Origin: Mycobacterium neglectum
Lineage (GTDB): Bacteria; Actinomycetota; Actinomycetes; Mycobacteriales; Mycobacteriaceae
NCBI RefSeq assembly: GCF_002591975.1
Contig: NZ_NVQE01000018.1
Coordinates: 1 to 64,000, forward strand
Direction of reading: 5' to 3'
DNA length: 64,000 nt
Both the position numbers and the translations under genes were made by a program. Positions 9,196 through 17,155 of this stretch are shown piece by piece (the first letter of the stretch is position 1; each line of letters opens with the position of its first letter). The notes below the pieces were generated by a model, which saw only the letters and a list, made by a program, of their open reading frames with translations, ran no database searches and was not told the origin of the DNA.

Positions 9196-10407
9196 ATGCC
9201 ACCGGGGGCCTATCAAGCTGAACCGCCGGAACTGACGTCGGCGGGGTTCTGGTTGGGGCCGTCGGCTGCCTCGTTTTTCGCGTCGGCCGCGCAGCTTCAA
9301 GCGTTGGCGGCTGCCGTCATCGGCATGCTGGGTGGGCACGCGGCCGTGGAGTCCGCGATGTCCATCAACTGGCCCTCGGTGACCGGGGAGGTCGCCCGGG
9401 TGGCGCACGTGCCGCATCTGGCGTGGCTAGCGACCGTGGCGACCATGCTCAACCATGCTGGCGCCAGCATCATGGCCACCGGGGAAGCCTTCGAGACACT
9501 GCGGGCGGCCACCCCCAATCCTGGTGAGGTTGTCGGCAATCAAACCGAGCACGGCGCACTGGTCGGGGCCAATTTCCTGGGGATGCTGACTCCGCTCATC
9601 ATCGCCAATCGCGGCCAGTACACCGAGATGTGGATGAGGGGGTCGGCCAACAAGTCGGCCTACGAGGCCGCATCCATGGCCGGAGTGCAGGCGATTCCGC
9701 CGCTACCACCACCGCCGCCCAGCACCGTCGGTGCTGCCGGTGGTGGCTCCCAGCCAGGTGAAGGGCTGGCCCAGGCCGCTGATCCCAGTCAGATGATGAA
9801 CACCGCGACTGGGCTGTTCCCGCAACTGTTGAGCATGCCGATGCAGGCACTCAGTGGCGGCGGCCCGTTCAAGAGCCTCACCGAGATACCTCAGCAGGCG
9901 CTGGGTCAGATCAGTTCGCTGGCGTCCTCGGTGGATCTCGCGCCAGAGGACTCCGGTGGCGAGTTCGCCGGCGGCGACGCAGACTGGGTGACGCAAACAC
10001 CGCAGGCCGGTGGCGCGGTGGCGGCCTCCCTCGGTGGTGCCGGCGGGGGCGGCGGTATGGGAGGAGCGGTGTCGGCCGCCTCAGCGCTGCGCAGTCCCGG
10101 CTCGTGGGCGTCCTCGGTGAGCGCGGCGAGTCCGGTCAGCGCCGACACGGGATCACGTATCGAGCAGGCGCGAGTCGGCACGACGATGCCGGCCAGCATG
10201 GGCGGCGGGGGAATGATGGGCCCGATGGCTCATGGGGCCGCCGCGGCAGGCGGCGCCGGTCAGCACGACAGCGAGAAGAAGCAGGTCGACGGGGCAACTG
10301 TGATGGCCGCCGCGTCGAACCTCTACAGCGGCACTGACACGATGCCGGTGATTACCGGAGGCGGCGGTCTGCTGACTGCCAACACCGGGGGCAAGGGGGT
10401 GCCCTGA
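9196..10407 (+). CDS. PPE family protein
   Basis: A 403-residue PPE protein. The N-terminal PPE domain (about 1-180) has the AEPPELTSAGFW opening, NFLGMLTPLIIANRGQY and the MWMRGSANKSAYEAAS helix. A Pro-rich hinge (PPLPPPPPS) follows, then a Gly/Ser/Ala-rich low-complexity C-terminus containing GGGGMGGA and GGGGMMGPM runs. It forms a heterodimer with the upstream PE protein. The tip of the PPE domain is the expected docking site for the EspG chaperone encoded at 11261-12133. The C-terminus does not match an SVP or MPTR subfamily by eye. Confidence 0.9.
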   Translation: MPPGAYQAEPPELTSAGFWLGPSAASFFASAAQLQALAAAVIGMLGGHAAVESAMSINWPSVTGEVARVAHVPHLAWLATVATMLNHAGASIMATGEAFETLRAATPNPGEVVGNQTEHGALVGANFLGMLTPLIIANRGQYTEMWMRGSANKSAYEAASMAGVQAIPPLPPPPPSTVGAAGGGSQPGEGLAQAADPSQMMNTATGLFPQLLSMPMQALSGGGPFKSLTEIPQQALGQISSLASSVDLAPEDSGGEFAGGDADWVTQTPQAGGAVAASLGGAGGGGGMGGAVSAASALRSPGSWASSVSAASPVSADTGSRIEQARVGTTMPASMGGGGMMGPMAHGAAAAGGAGQHDSEKKQVDGATVMAAASNLYSGTDTMPVITGGGGLLTANTGGKGVP

Positions 10408-10497
10408 GCGCGTTGCGGGCACAACACATATTCGACAGATACCTCCAGGTGCCGCACCCGAAAAGTGCTGCGGCCGTTGATGAAAGGCTGAGAAGAC

Positions 10498-10803
10498 ATG
10501 CAAATCGCCGGCGATATGGAACTCATGGAGACCACCCAACAGGGTCTCTTCGAAAAGCAGGACCGCCTGCAGTCCATGGTTCAGCAGCTCGGTTCGGCGC
10601 TCGAAGGCGTTGCACCGGGCTTCAAGGGCAGCGCCCAGGTCGCGTTGATGCGGATCGGTGAAGACCTGCAGACCATGGGCAACCAGCAAGCGATGATGCA
10701 GGAAGAGCACGGTCAAAAGATGGGCGTTTCGAAGGCCAGCCTGCAGGAAGGCGACGAGGACGCCGCCTCCGGGCTCAGCGCCATCGACGCCTTCACCGTC
10801 TGA
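10498..10803 (+). CDS. WXG100-superfamily Esx protein (first of pair)
   Basis: A 101-residue helical-hairpin protein at the first position of the esx pair, with a start supported by AAAGGCTGAG upstream. The turn between the helices reads PGFKGSA, so the WXG tryptophan is replaced by Phe. The C-terminus (GDEDAASGLSAIDAFTV) lacks the Tyr of the YxxxD/E export signal. It should form a heterodimer with the next gene product and be exported by this ESX system. Chromosomal ESX-2 EsxC also has Phe at this turn, which fits the ESX-2-like gene order. Confidence 0.82.
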   Translation: MQIAGDMELMETTQQGLFEKQDRLQSMVQQLGSALEGVAPGFKGSAQVALMRIGEDLQTMGNQQAMMQEEHGQKMGVSKASLQEGDEDAASGLSAIDAFTV

Positions 10804-10856
10804 CCGGCACACCCCGACATCCCCGCATCCAGGAACGAATCTAAAAGGAGCACATC

Positions 10857-11144
10857 ATGAGTTTGATCGAGTACAACATCCCGTTGATTCAGGACTGCGC
10901 TCAGCAGATCGCGGCCTGCAAGACGATGACAGCCGAAGTCGCCGCCGAAGCCGCGAAGCTCAGGGGAATGACCGAGGCGCACTTTCAGGGTGGCGGCGGC
11001 GACTCATTCCGCGAGAACTACACCCAGGCCATCACACTGGTCGATGCGTTGAGCGGCAAGCTCAACGAAGCCGAGACGGCCCTGCTGACCGGTGCCGACG
11101 GGATGGTCGCCAAGGACGGGGCGATCAAGGCGCAGTACGTGTAG
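10857..11144 (+). CDS. WXG100-superfamily Esx protein (second of pair)
   Basis: A 95-residue ESAT-6-like protein preceded by a strong AAAAGGAGC ribosome site. The helix-turn-helix hairpin is clear, but the WXG position reads HFQGGGG, again Phe for Trp. The following DSFRENYTQA matches the second-helix start of ESAT-6-type proteins. It is expected to pair with the 10498-10803 product. Transcription of the pair probably ends at the hairpin just downstream. Confidence 0.85.
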   Translation: MSLIEYNIPLIQDCAQQIAACKTMTAEVAAEAAKLRGMTEAHFQGGGGDSFRENYTQAITLVDALSGKLNEAETALLTGADGMVAKDGAIKAQYV

Positions 11145-11149
11145 GTGGA

Positions 11150-11216
11150 AAGCACCTTCGGTGACGGGTATTCGGCCCGGTCTGGCGATTATGTCGACAG
11201 GCCGGGCCGAGTGCTT
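11150..11216 (+). terminator. Long GC-rich hairpin after the esx pair
   Basis: TCGGCCCGGTCTG (11172-11184) pairs with CAGGCCGGGCCGA (11198-11210), 13 bp with one G-T pair. An outer AAGCAC/GTGCTT stem (11150-11155 and 11211-11216) can extend it. There is no T tract. It probably attenuates read-through from the highly expressed esx genes into espG. Confidence 0.6.
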
Positions 11217-11260
11217 GAGGGCGGGTTGTACGAGAGATCTCACGACGGGAGAGGGTAGAG

Positions 11261-12133
11261 ATGACCGGGGCGGCATTTGTGGGTCGGCCGGGTCCGCGCA
11301 TGGCGGGACCGCGGCCGGCGTCGAGCTTGGAGATCACGGCCGAGGGGCTGTGGCTGGTGCAGGCGTTGTGCGGGGTGGAGACCCTGCCCGCGGTGCTGGT
11401 CTGCCGTCCGTTCGTCAGTGAATGCGGGCTGCCCGAGAGCCACCCCGGCTATGCGGTGCTCGAGGAAGCCGGGGTACTTCTCGACGGTCAGGCCGTGCAC
11501 CCGCAGGTGAAACTGTGGGTCGAGGCGCTGGGCAACCCGGATGTGGTGTTGGCGTGTCTGATCCATCGCGGGGGCGAGCATCTACGGGTAGCTATCGCAC
11601 GCCGCGGTGATATGACGATCGCGGCCGCGCGGCACGGCGAAAACGTCACGGTGGAAAGTCTGGGTTCGGGAATGACGATCGCGGGCGTGGTAGAGCGCGT
11701 GCTGCCGCTGTGCGGGCCGGTGCTGGAGCCGGCCCGCTTCGATGCGGTGACTGTCCCCACGGCCGACCTGCTGAGCAGTTTGGCGCAGGTTCTGCGCGGC
11801 GAGCACAGCCCGATGGTGGCGTTGGGTCGCCTGGGCATGGATGCCGATCAGCATCGCATCGTGACGCAGGCCGCCGATCATCCGATCATGGAGTTGTCGA
11901 TGGCTGTGGTGACTCACGGCAGCAATCATCAGATGCAGGTCAGCAAGGCAGCAGCCACGGTCACCGACACCAGCGCAGGAAGGCTCATCAGTGGGCCTGT
12001 GCGCAGCGAGAGCGGGTCGTGGTGGACGCTGATTGCTCCGGGCACTACCGCGGCGATCACTTCAGCGCTGAATGCGGTGATGGCGACGGTGGGGCTCGCG
12101 GACTGGTCGTCCACGCCCCGGATCGGGCGTTAG
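11261..12133 (+). CDS. espG: EspG-type PE/PPE chaperone
   Basis: A 290-residue cytosolic protein at the conserved espG position between the esx pair and the Rv3888c-like gene. The opening (ASSLEITAEGLWLVQALCGVETLPAVL) and the repeated beta-alpha pattern fit the EspG family, which binds the tip of cognate PPE proteins and keeps PE/PPE pairs soluble for delivery to EccC. It starts at ATG 11261 with GGGAGAGG upstream. It is probably read at low level from the esx unit past the 11150-11216 hairpin. Confidence 0.87.
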   Translation: MTGAAFVGRPGPRMAGPRPASSLEITAEGLWLVQALCGVETLPAVLVCRPFVSECGLPESHPGYAVLEEAGVLLDGQAVHPQVKLWVEALGNPDVVLACLIHRGGEHLRVAIARRGDMTIAAARHGENVTVESLGSGMTIAGVVERVLPLCGPVLEPARFDAVTVPTADLLSSLAQVLRGEHSPMVALGRLGMDADQHRIVTQAADHPIMELSMAVVTHGSNHQMQVSKAAATVTDTSAGRLISGPVRSESGSWWTLIAPGTTAAITSALNAVMATVGLADWSSTPRIGR

Positions 12134-12194
12134 ATGGGCCACGACTGGTCCGCTGTCGGGTGCTGAGCCCGACATAAAAATCAGTCAAAACAGG

Positions 12195-12225
12195 TGTTTA
12201 CGTGATGCCTAAAAGTGCTTAATCA
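12195..12225 (+). promoter_or_regulatory. Promoter/operator of the ATPase-eccD-mycP-eccE-eccA unit (shared motif, copy 2)
   Basis: TGTTTACGTGATGCCTA (12195-12211) matches the shared element. It gives -35 TTTACG (12197-12202), a 17-bp spacer and -10 TAATCA (12220-12225). The -10 overlaps an upstream ATG at 12225, which argues that the gene starts downstream at GTG 12264, where GAGGAGG is properly spaced. Confidence 0.55.
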
Positions 12226-12263
12226 TGTACTGTTGTGAATCAGTCCGAGGAGGTAGGCCACTT

Positions 12264-14210
12264 GTGGCGCAGGAGAATCGAGAGCCCGTGAGCGATCAGG
12301 ACTTTTTCAGCCAGTATCTGCAACCGACGGGTACGCCCGCCGGGGAGGACGCCGCGACACCAACATCGCCCGATGACATCGCGCGTGAGGATGGCGAGGC
12401 CCATACCAATTCGAGAATGCCTGTCCCGCAGGCCGACCCGCACGACGGCAGCGCAACGCCGCCGCCCCCGTCGTACACCACGGGCCCGGCGGCCGAAGGC
12501 GGATTCGACAGCGGCCAGGCACCGCCGAGCGCGTACCCCACACCGCCACCGGCCAGCACGCCCCCCTGGGCGGCCGAGGGCGGGTTCGACGGCGGCCAGG
12601 CACCGCCGAGCGCGTACCCCACACCGCCACCGGCCAGCACGCCCCCCTGGGCGGCCGAGGGCGGGTTCGACAGCGGACAGGCACCGCCGAGCGCGTACCC
12701 CACACCGCCACCGGCCAGCACGCCCCCCTGGGCGGCCGAGGGCGGGTTCGACAGCGGACAGGCACCGCCGAGCGCGTACCCCACACCGCCACCGGCCAGC
12801 ACGCCCCCCTGGGCGGCCGAGGGCGGGTTCGACGGCGGCCAGGCACCGCCGAGCGCGTACCCCACACCGCCACCGATGGGCGAGCCGCCTACGGCAGGGC
12901 GCCCGGGCGGGGAGTCGACTCCTCGGCACGCACAGCCACCAGCAGGTGGTGACGGGCCCGTCGGCGACCCCGACGGGTACTACGCCGCTCAGTCCGGGTA
13001 TGCAGCGCCGGCACCACGGCGCGCGCCGGTCCCGCCACCCCCACCGCGACAGTACGATCCACGCGGCCCGGTGCCGCGTCCCGATCCGGTCGAACGGCGC
13101 GACTGGCAGTCCGGGCCGGCGGCTGCCTACCCGGCTGCGTCGCCGCAACCACAGCAGCAGCCAGCGCCACCGCCCCCACGCCCGCCTGAGCCTGGACCCA
13201 TCGGGTGGCCCGCGCAGCGGCACGAATCGGTGGGAGCAATGCAGTCTCAGGTCCGCGAGGCGGATTTCGTCACTCCCTACAAGCAGGTTCCCGAACGTGG
13301 GTGGCGGCGCAGGGTGTACAAGACGACGCGGATCAATTTGGGCCTCAGTCCCGCCGAGCGTGAGTGGAATGACTTGCGGCGGCGTTTGACGGTGAATCTG
13401 CGTGGCACCTACACGATTGCGGTGTTGCAGCAGAAAGGTGGAGTGTCCAAGACGACCACCGCTGTGGGAATCGGTGCGGCGCTGGCGCGTTACCGCGACG
13501 ACAAAGTGGTCGCCATCGATGCCAACCCCGCCAGCGGCAACCTCGCTAAGCGGGTCAATGAGCCCAGCACCGGGACGTGGCGAGGGCTGTTGGCAGACGC
13601 GAATTTGCACTCCTACAGCGATTTTCGGCATTACCTGGGCAAGGATGGCTCGTCGGGTTTGGAGGTGCTGGCCGGCGATCCTGGGGACAAGGTGATCACC
13701 GGCAAGGAGTTGGTGATGACCTGGCAACGGTTGTCTCGGCAGTACCCGATCGCGTTGCTCGACTGTGGAAATCAGATGCGTGACGATGTGATTGCGGCTG
13801 TCCTGTCGATGGCTGACGCGGTGGTCGTTCCCACGACGACGCGCTATGACGGGGCCGAAGCTGCCCGCGAGACGCTGGATTGGCTTATGCAGCATGGTTA
13901 CCCGCACCTGGTGCGCTCGGCGGTGATGGTGGTCAGCAATGTCAACAAGGTCACTCCCACCAAGGCGGTGCGCAACCTTCATGAGGGGTTTGAGCGTGCC
14001 GTGCGGGCAGTTCATGACATTCCCTACGATCCGCACCTCAGCGATGCCACTGCGATCAGCTTCGATCGGCTGGCACCGCAAACCCAACGGGCGTTCATCG
14101 AGACGGCGGCCTCCCTGGTGGACGGGTTCGCGGGGGCGGCTGACAAAGATCCGGGGTATCGGCCGCAGTGGCCGACGCCGGGCGACGACGACGGGCAGGG
14201 GCGGCGATGA
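12264..14210 (+). CDS. Rv3888c/EspI-like MinD/ParA-type ATPase with Pro-rich repeat N-terminus
   Basis: A 648-residue protein, corresponding by position to Rv3888c of ESX-2. The start GTG 12264 is chosen because GAGGAGG lies 10 bases upstream. Residues 1-350 are disordered and Pro/Ala/Gly-rich, including five 27-residue repeats. Residues from about 375 form a SIMIBI-class ATPase. The deviant P-loop is KGGVSKTT (about 391-398): the usual Gly before Lys-Thr is Ser, which may weaken ATP hydrolysis. LLDCGNQMRDDV supplies the second acidic motif. In EspI the ATPase tunes ESX-1 activity to ATP level, and a similar control role here is inferred. It overlaps eccD by 4 bases (ATGA). Confidence 0.8.
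   Translation: MAQENREPVSDQDFFSQYLQPTGTPAGEDAATPTSPDDIAREDGEAHTNSRMPVPQADPHDGSATPPPPSYTTGPAAEGGFDSGQAPPSAYPTPPPASTPPWAAEGGFDGGQAPPSAYPTPPPASTPPWAAEGGFDSGQAPPSAYPTPPPASTPPWAAEGGFDSGQAPPSAYPTPPPASTPPWAAEGGFDGGQAPPSAYPTPPPMGEPPTAGRPGGESTPRHAQPPAGGDGPVGDPDGYYAAQSGYAAPAPRRAPVPPPPPRQYDPRGPVPRPDPVERRDWQSGPAAAYPAASPQPQQQPAPPPPRPPEPGPIGWPAQRHESVGAMQSQVREADFVTPYKQVPERGWRRRVYKTTRINLGLSPAEREWNDLRRRLTVNLRGTYTIAVLQQKGGVSKTTTAVGIGAALARYRDDKVVAIDANPASGNLAKRVNEPSTGTWRGLLADANLHSYSDFRHYLGKDGSSGLEVLAGDPGDKVITGKELVMTWQRLSRQYPIALLDCGNQMRDDVIAAVLSMADAVVVPTTTRYDGAEAARETLDWLMQHGYPHLVRSAVMVVSNVNKVTPTKAVRNLHEGFERAVRAVHDIPYDPHLSDATAISFDRLAPQTQRAFIETAASLVDGFAGAADKDPGYRPQWPTPGDDDGQGRR
12489..12893 (+). repeat. Five 81-bp tandem repeats inside the ATPase gene
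   Basis: Copies start at 12489, 12570, 12651, 12732 and 12813; the last one diverges at its end. Each encodes 27 residues beginning AAEGGFDSGQ or AAEGGFDGGQ, followed by APPSAYPTPPP and ASTPPW. The near-perfect identity suggests recent expansion by slippage or recombination, and copy number is likely to vary between strains. Confidence 0.95.
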
Positions 14211-15748
14211 CATCGACAGACGTTGCGGTGACCGAGAACCACCCGGCTGGGACGGTTGCCGCTGAGCGTGTGCGCTTGGCTGAGCAGGTGCGTGTGGCGG
14301 TGCTCTTTGAGGGCCGCCAGCACGATCTGACCCTGCCTGCGAGTTCGCCGGTCGCGGCCGTTGCTGACTCATTGGTGCGGGTCCTGCTGACTCGCGAGGG
14401 CAGCGACGACGGGATGCGCAAGCCCGACGACGATCGCATGATCAGCCCTGGCGTGGTGCGGATGACGCTGATCAGTGGACAACCCTTGGACCGCACGCAG
14501 AGCCTGACACAGCAGGGCGTGCGCGATGGCGAGCTGCTGGTGCTCGACGTCATCGACGCCGAGGTGGAGTTCACCCCAATTTTCGAGTCGCCGTCCTCGG
14601 CGGTGGCGGTGCTCAATCAGCAGCAGTATTCGGTGGTGACCGCTGAGACCGCCCGTCGGGTGGCCGGAGTGGTCGCAGCGGCGGCGGTGGCCGCGGTCAC
14701 CGCGCTGTTGGGGTTGGCCTGGTGGCGCAATCTGGAAAGCGGCCAGGATTGGAACCTGATTCCGGGCTTAGCGACAGCGGGCCTGGCATTGGTGTTGTTG
14801 GTGGTCGGGTCACTGGTGTGGTGGCGGGCCAGGGATTCGGTGACTGCGACGGCGATGTGGCTCTCGGGGGTGCTGATCGCCTGCCCGGCAGCGGCGGTGA
14901 TGGTGACACCGGGTTATCCGGGGTCGTGGCATCTGATGTTGGCGGCGGTGGTCACAGCGGCCATGGCGGCGGCGTTGTGGCGGTTGAGCCCTGCTCCACG
15001 GACGGTGGTATCGGCTACGGTGCTCATCGGCACGGCGGTGGCGGTACTGGCACTGATCTACGCGGTGACCGGGGTTTCGCTGCAGAACCTGTCGGTGGCG
15101 TTGCTTGCGATCAACTTGTTCGTGCTGACCGGTGCACCGAAGATCGCGGCACGGATGGCCGGTATCCCGATACCCCCGTTTCCGACCGTTACCGGCAAGG
15201 ACACGTTCTCCGATGCCGATGCGATTGCCGCGGAGGCATTGGTCGCCGCTGAGCATCAGGGAACGCCGACCGTCGAGCAGCTTCGGCGCTCGGCCGAGGC
15301 CGCGAACATCTATCTGACCGCACTGTTGGTGACGGTCGGGGTGTTCTTCGTGGGCGGCTCGGTCTGGGCGGTGATCCCCGGCCAGGGCCGCTGGTGGCTG
15401 GCCACGGTGTACATCGGCGTGTTGGTTGCCATCCTGGTGATGCGGGGGCGTGCGTTCGCCAGCCGGGAGCAATCGATCATCGTCGTGGCGACCGGGTTGC
15501 TGATGGTGCTCATTACCGCGGCCAACTACGCGCTCGCGGGTGAGGGCACTTTGAGTGTCTACGTCGCGGCCGCGGTGGTGTTCGGTTTCGGTGTGGCCGG
15601 ATTGGTCGCCGCGGCGGTTGTCCCGGCCAAGGTGTTCTCGCCGGTCTTCCGCAAGGTCATCGAATGGGCCGAGTACCTGCTGATCGTCATGATTCCGCCC
15701 ATGACGATCTGGCTGCTTAACCTCATTTACCTGGCGAGGAACATGTGA
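14207..15748 (+). CDS. eccD: ESX membrane channel protein EccD
   Basis: A 513-residue protein. ATG 14207 overlaps the stop of the ATPase gene. Residues 1-115 form a cytoplasmic ubiquitin-like domain (VRVAVLFEGRQHDLTLPA, VRMTLISGQPLD). From about residue 150 there is a series of roughly eleven hydrophobic helices, as in EccD, which lines the inner-membrane basin of the type VII machine. A longer upstream frame is rejected because it runs into the ATPase gene without a ribosome site. It is coupled to mycP. Confidence 0.93.
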   Translation: MTSTDVAVTENHPAGTVAAERVRLAEQVRVAVLFEGRQHDLTLPASSPVAAVADSLVRVLLTREGSDDGMRKPDDDRMISPGVVRMTLISGQPLDRTQSLTQQGVRDGELLVLDVIDAEVEFTPIFESPSSAVAVLNQQQYSVVTAETARRVAGVVAAAAVAAVTALLGLAWWRNLESGQDWNLIPGLATAGLALVLLVVGSLVWWRARDSVTATAMWLSGVLIACPAAAVMVTPGYPGSWHLMLAAVVTAAMAAALWRLSPAPRTVVSATVLIGTAVAVLALIYAVTGVSLQNLSVALLAINLFVLTGAPKIAARMAGIPIPPFPTVTGKDTFSDADAIAAEALVAAEHQGTPTVEQLRRSAEAANIYLTALLVTVGVFFVGGSVWAVIPGQGRWWLATVYIGVLVAILVMRGRAFASREQSIIVVATGLLMVLITAANYALAGEGTLSVYVAAAVVFGFGVAGLVAAAVVPAKVFSPVFRKVIEWAEYLLIVMIPPMTIWLLNLIYLARNM

Positions 15749-17142
15749 TGAGAGGCCAACGTGCGGGGGCGCTGGCTGCCGTGGCCATGATCGGGGCGGC
15801 GTGGCCGCTGGTCGGTGCACCTTCGGCGGCCGCTATCACACCGCCGGTCGTTGATCCGCTGGCGGTGCCCGACGGCACCCCGGGACCCGACGAGCCGATG
15901 GAGCAAAAGTTTGACTGCATCGCCACTGGGCTGATTGCCGGTACTGACCCGGCGGCGGTCCCAGGATCGCAAGCGTTTATGAACCTGCCCCGGCTGTGGG
16001 AGTCCGCCGGCCGGGGAGCAGGAGTGTCGGTGGCGCTGATCGACACCGGGGTATGGCCGAACTCTCGGCTGCCCAAGCTGCGCGGTGGTGGCGATTTCGT
16101 GATGGCTGGCGGGGATGGGTTGCAGGACTGCGACTCTCATGGCACGACCGTCGCAGCGATTATCGCCGGAAGTGCCGCCGAAGGTGACGGGTTGGTCGGC
16201 GTGGCGCCGGAGGCCGAGTTGATATCCATCCGGCAGTCCTCGCAGATGTTCAAGCCGGTGGCGCCGTCGGCAACCTCGGAGGAGGACCGCCGCGCCGGCA
16301 CAGTGAGTAGCTTGGCGCGGGCCGTAGTCGCCGCGGCCGACAGCGGAGCCCGCGTGATCAACATGTCGATCGTGTCCTGCATCCCGGTGCTTAAACCCGT
16401 CGACCAGACCACGCTCGGGGCAGCGCTGCGGTACGCGGCGGTGGAAAAGGACGCAGTGGTGGTCGCCGCATCGGGCAACACCGCCAATCCAGGATGTGCG
16501 CAGAATCCCAATGTGGACGCCACCAGTGTCGAAGACCCACGCAATTGGGGCTCGGTCGTGACCATCAGCACCCCGTCCTGGTTCTCTAATTACGTCCTGT
16601 CGGTCAGCGCCACCAACAACGAGGGGCAGCCCGCCGTTGATGACCAGGGCACCGACATCAGTTTGGGTGGGCCCTGGGTGGGAGTGGGGGCACCTGGGCT
16701 GTTCGTGGAAGGCGTCAACCAGGAAGGCAACCTGATCGACGGTACCCACGATTCGCAGACCAACTCGCTTAAACCGATGAGCGGCACCAGCTTCTCGGCG
16801 GCCTACGTCTCGGGGTTGGCGGCTCTGATCCGAGCGAAGTATCCCGATCTGCCCGCCCACCAGGTGATCAACCGGATCAAACAGACCGCGCACTCGCCGG
16901 CCGCAGTCGTGGACAACCGAATCGGCTACGGCGTGATCGACCCGGTGGCGGCGTTGAACTACGACGTTCCACCGATCCCGACGCCGAGGGAAAACTTGTC
17001 GCGTCCCTTCGGCCCGCAGCCAGCTCCAGCTGAACCCGACCGCCGCCCGATGGTCATGGCGTTGGTCGGTACCGCGACGTTGGCGGTACTACTGGGTGCG
17101 GTGCTGGCAGTCGGCGCTATGTCGAAATCGCGACGAGGCTGA
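15748..17142 (+). CDS. mycP: Mycosin, subtilisin-like membrane serine protease MycP
   Basis: A 464-residue protease. It has a signal peptide (about 1-30, ending near GAPSAAA), an S8 protease domain and a C-terminal membrane anchor (about 434-455) followed by KSRRG. The triad is intact: Asp99 in LIDTGV, His131 in DSHGTT and Ser348 in GTSFSAA, with the oxyanion Asn in AASGN. Mycosins cap the periplasmic side of the ESX complex and cleave selected substrates. ATG 15748 shares its A with the eccD stop; GTG 15745 is an alternative start. Confidence 0.95.
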   Translation: MRGQRAGALAAVAMIGAAWPLVGAPSAAAITPPVVDPLAVPDGTPGPDEPMEQKFDCIATGLIAGTDPAAVPGSQAFMNLPRLWESAGRGAGVSVALIDTGVWPNSRLPKLRGGGDFVMAGGDGLQDCDSHGTTVAAIIAGSAAEGDGLVGVAPEAELISIRQSSQMFKPVAPSATSEEDRRAGTVSSLARAVVAAADSGARVINMSIVSCIPVLKPVDQTTLGAALRYAAVEKDAVVVAASGNTANPGCAQNPNVDATSVEDPRNWGSVVTISTPSWFSNYVLSVSATNNEGQPAVDDQGTDISLGGPWVGVGAPGLFVEGVNQEGNLIDGTHDSQTNSLKPMSGTSFSAAYVSGLAALIRAKYPDLPAHQVINRIKQTAHSPAAVVDNRIGYGVIDPVAALNYDVPPIPTPRENLSRPFGPQPAPAEPDRRPMVMALVGTATLAVLLGAVLAVGAMSKSRRG

Positions 17143-17155
17143 AAGGGCCGTTCCA

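Noticed and set aside
12489..12893. Regularly spaced repeats that could suggest a CRISPR array
   Set aside because: Units are directly adjacent, in frame and coding, without unique spacers; no cas genes occur in the window.
12240..14372. A 710-residue leftward open frame opposite the MinD-like ATPase gene
   Set aside because: It mirrors the repeats and codon pattern of the real gene, is very Arg-rich and has no ribosome site or known domain. It is a GC-rich shadow.
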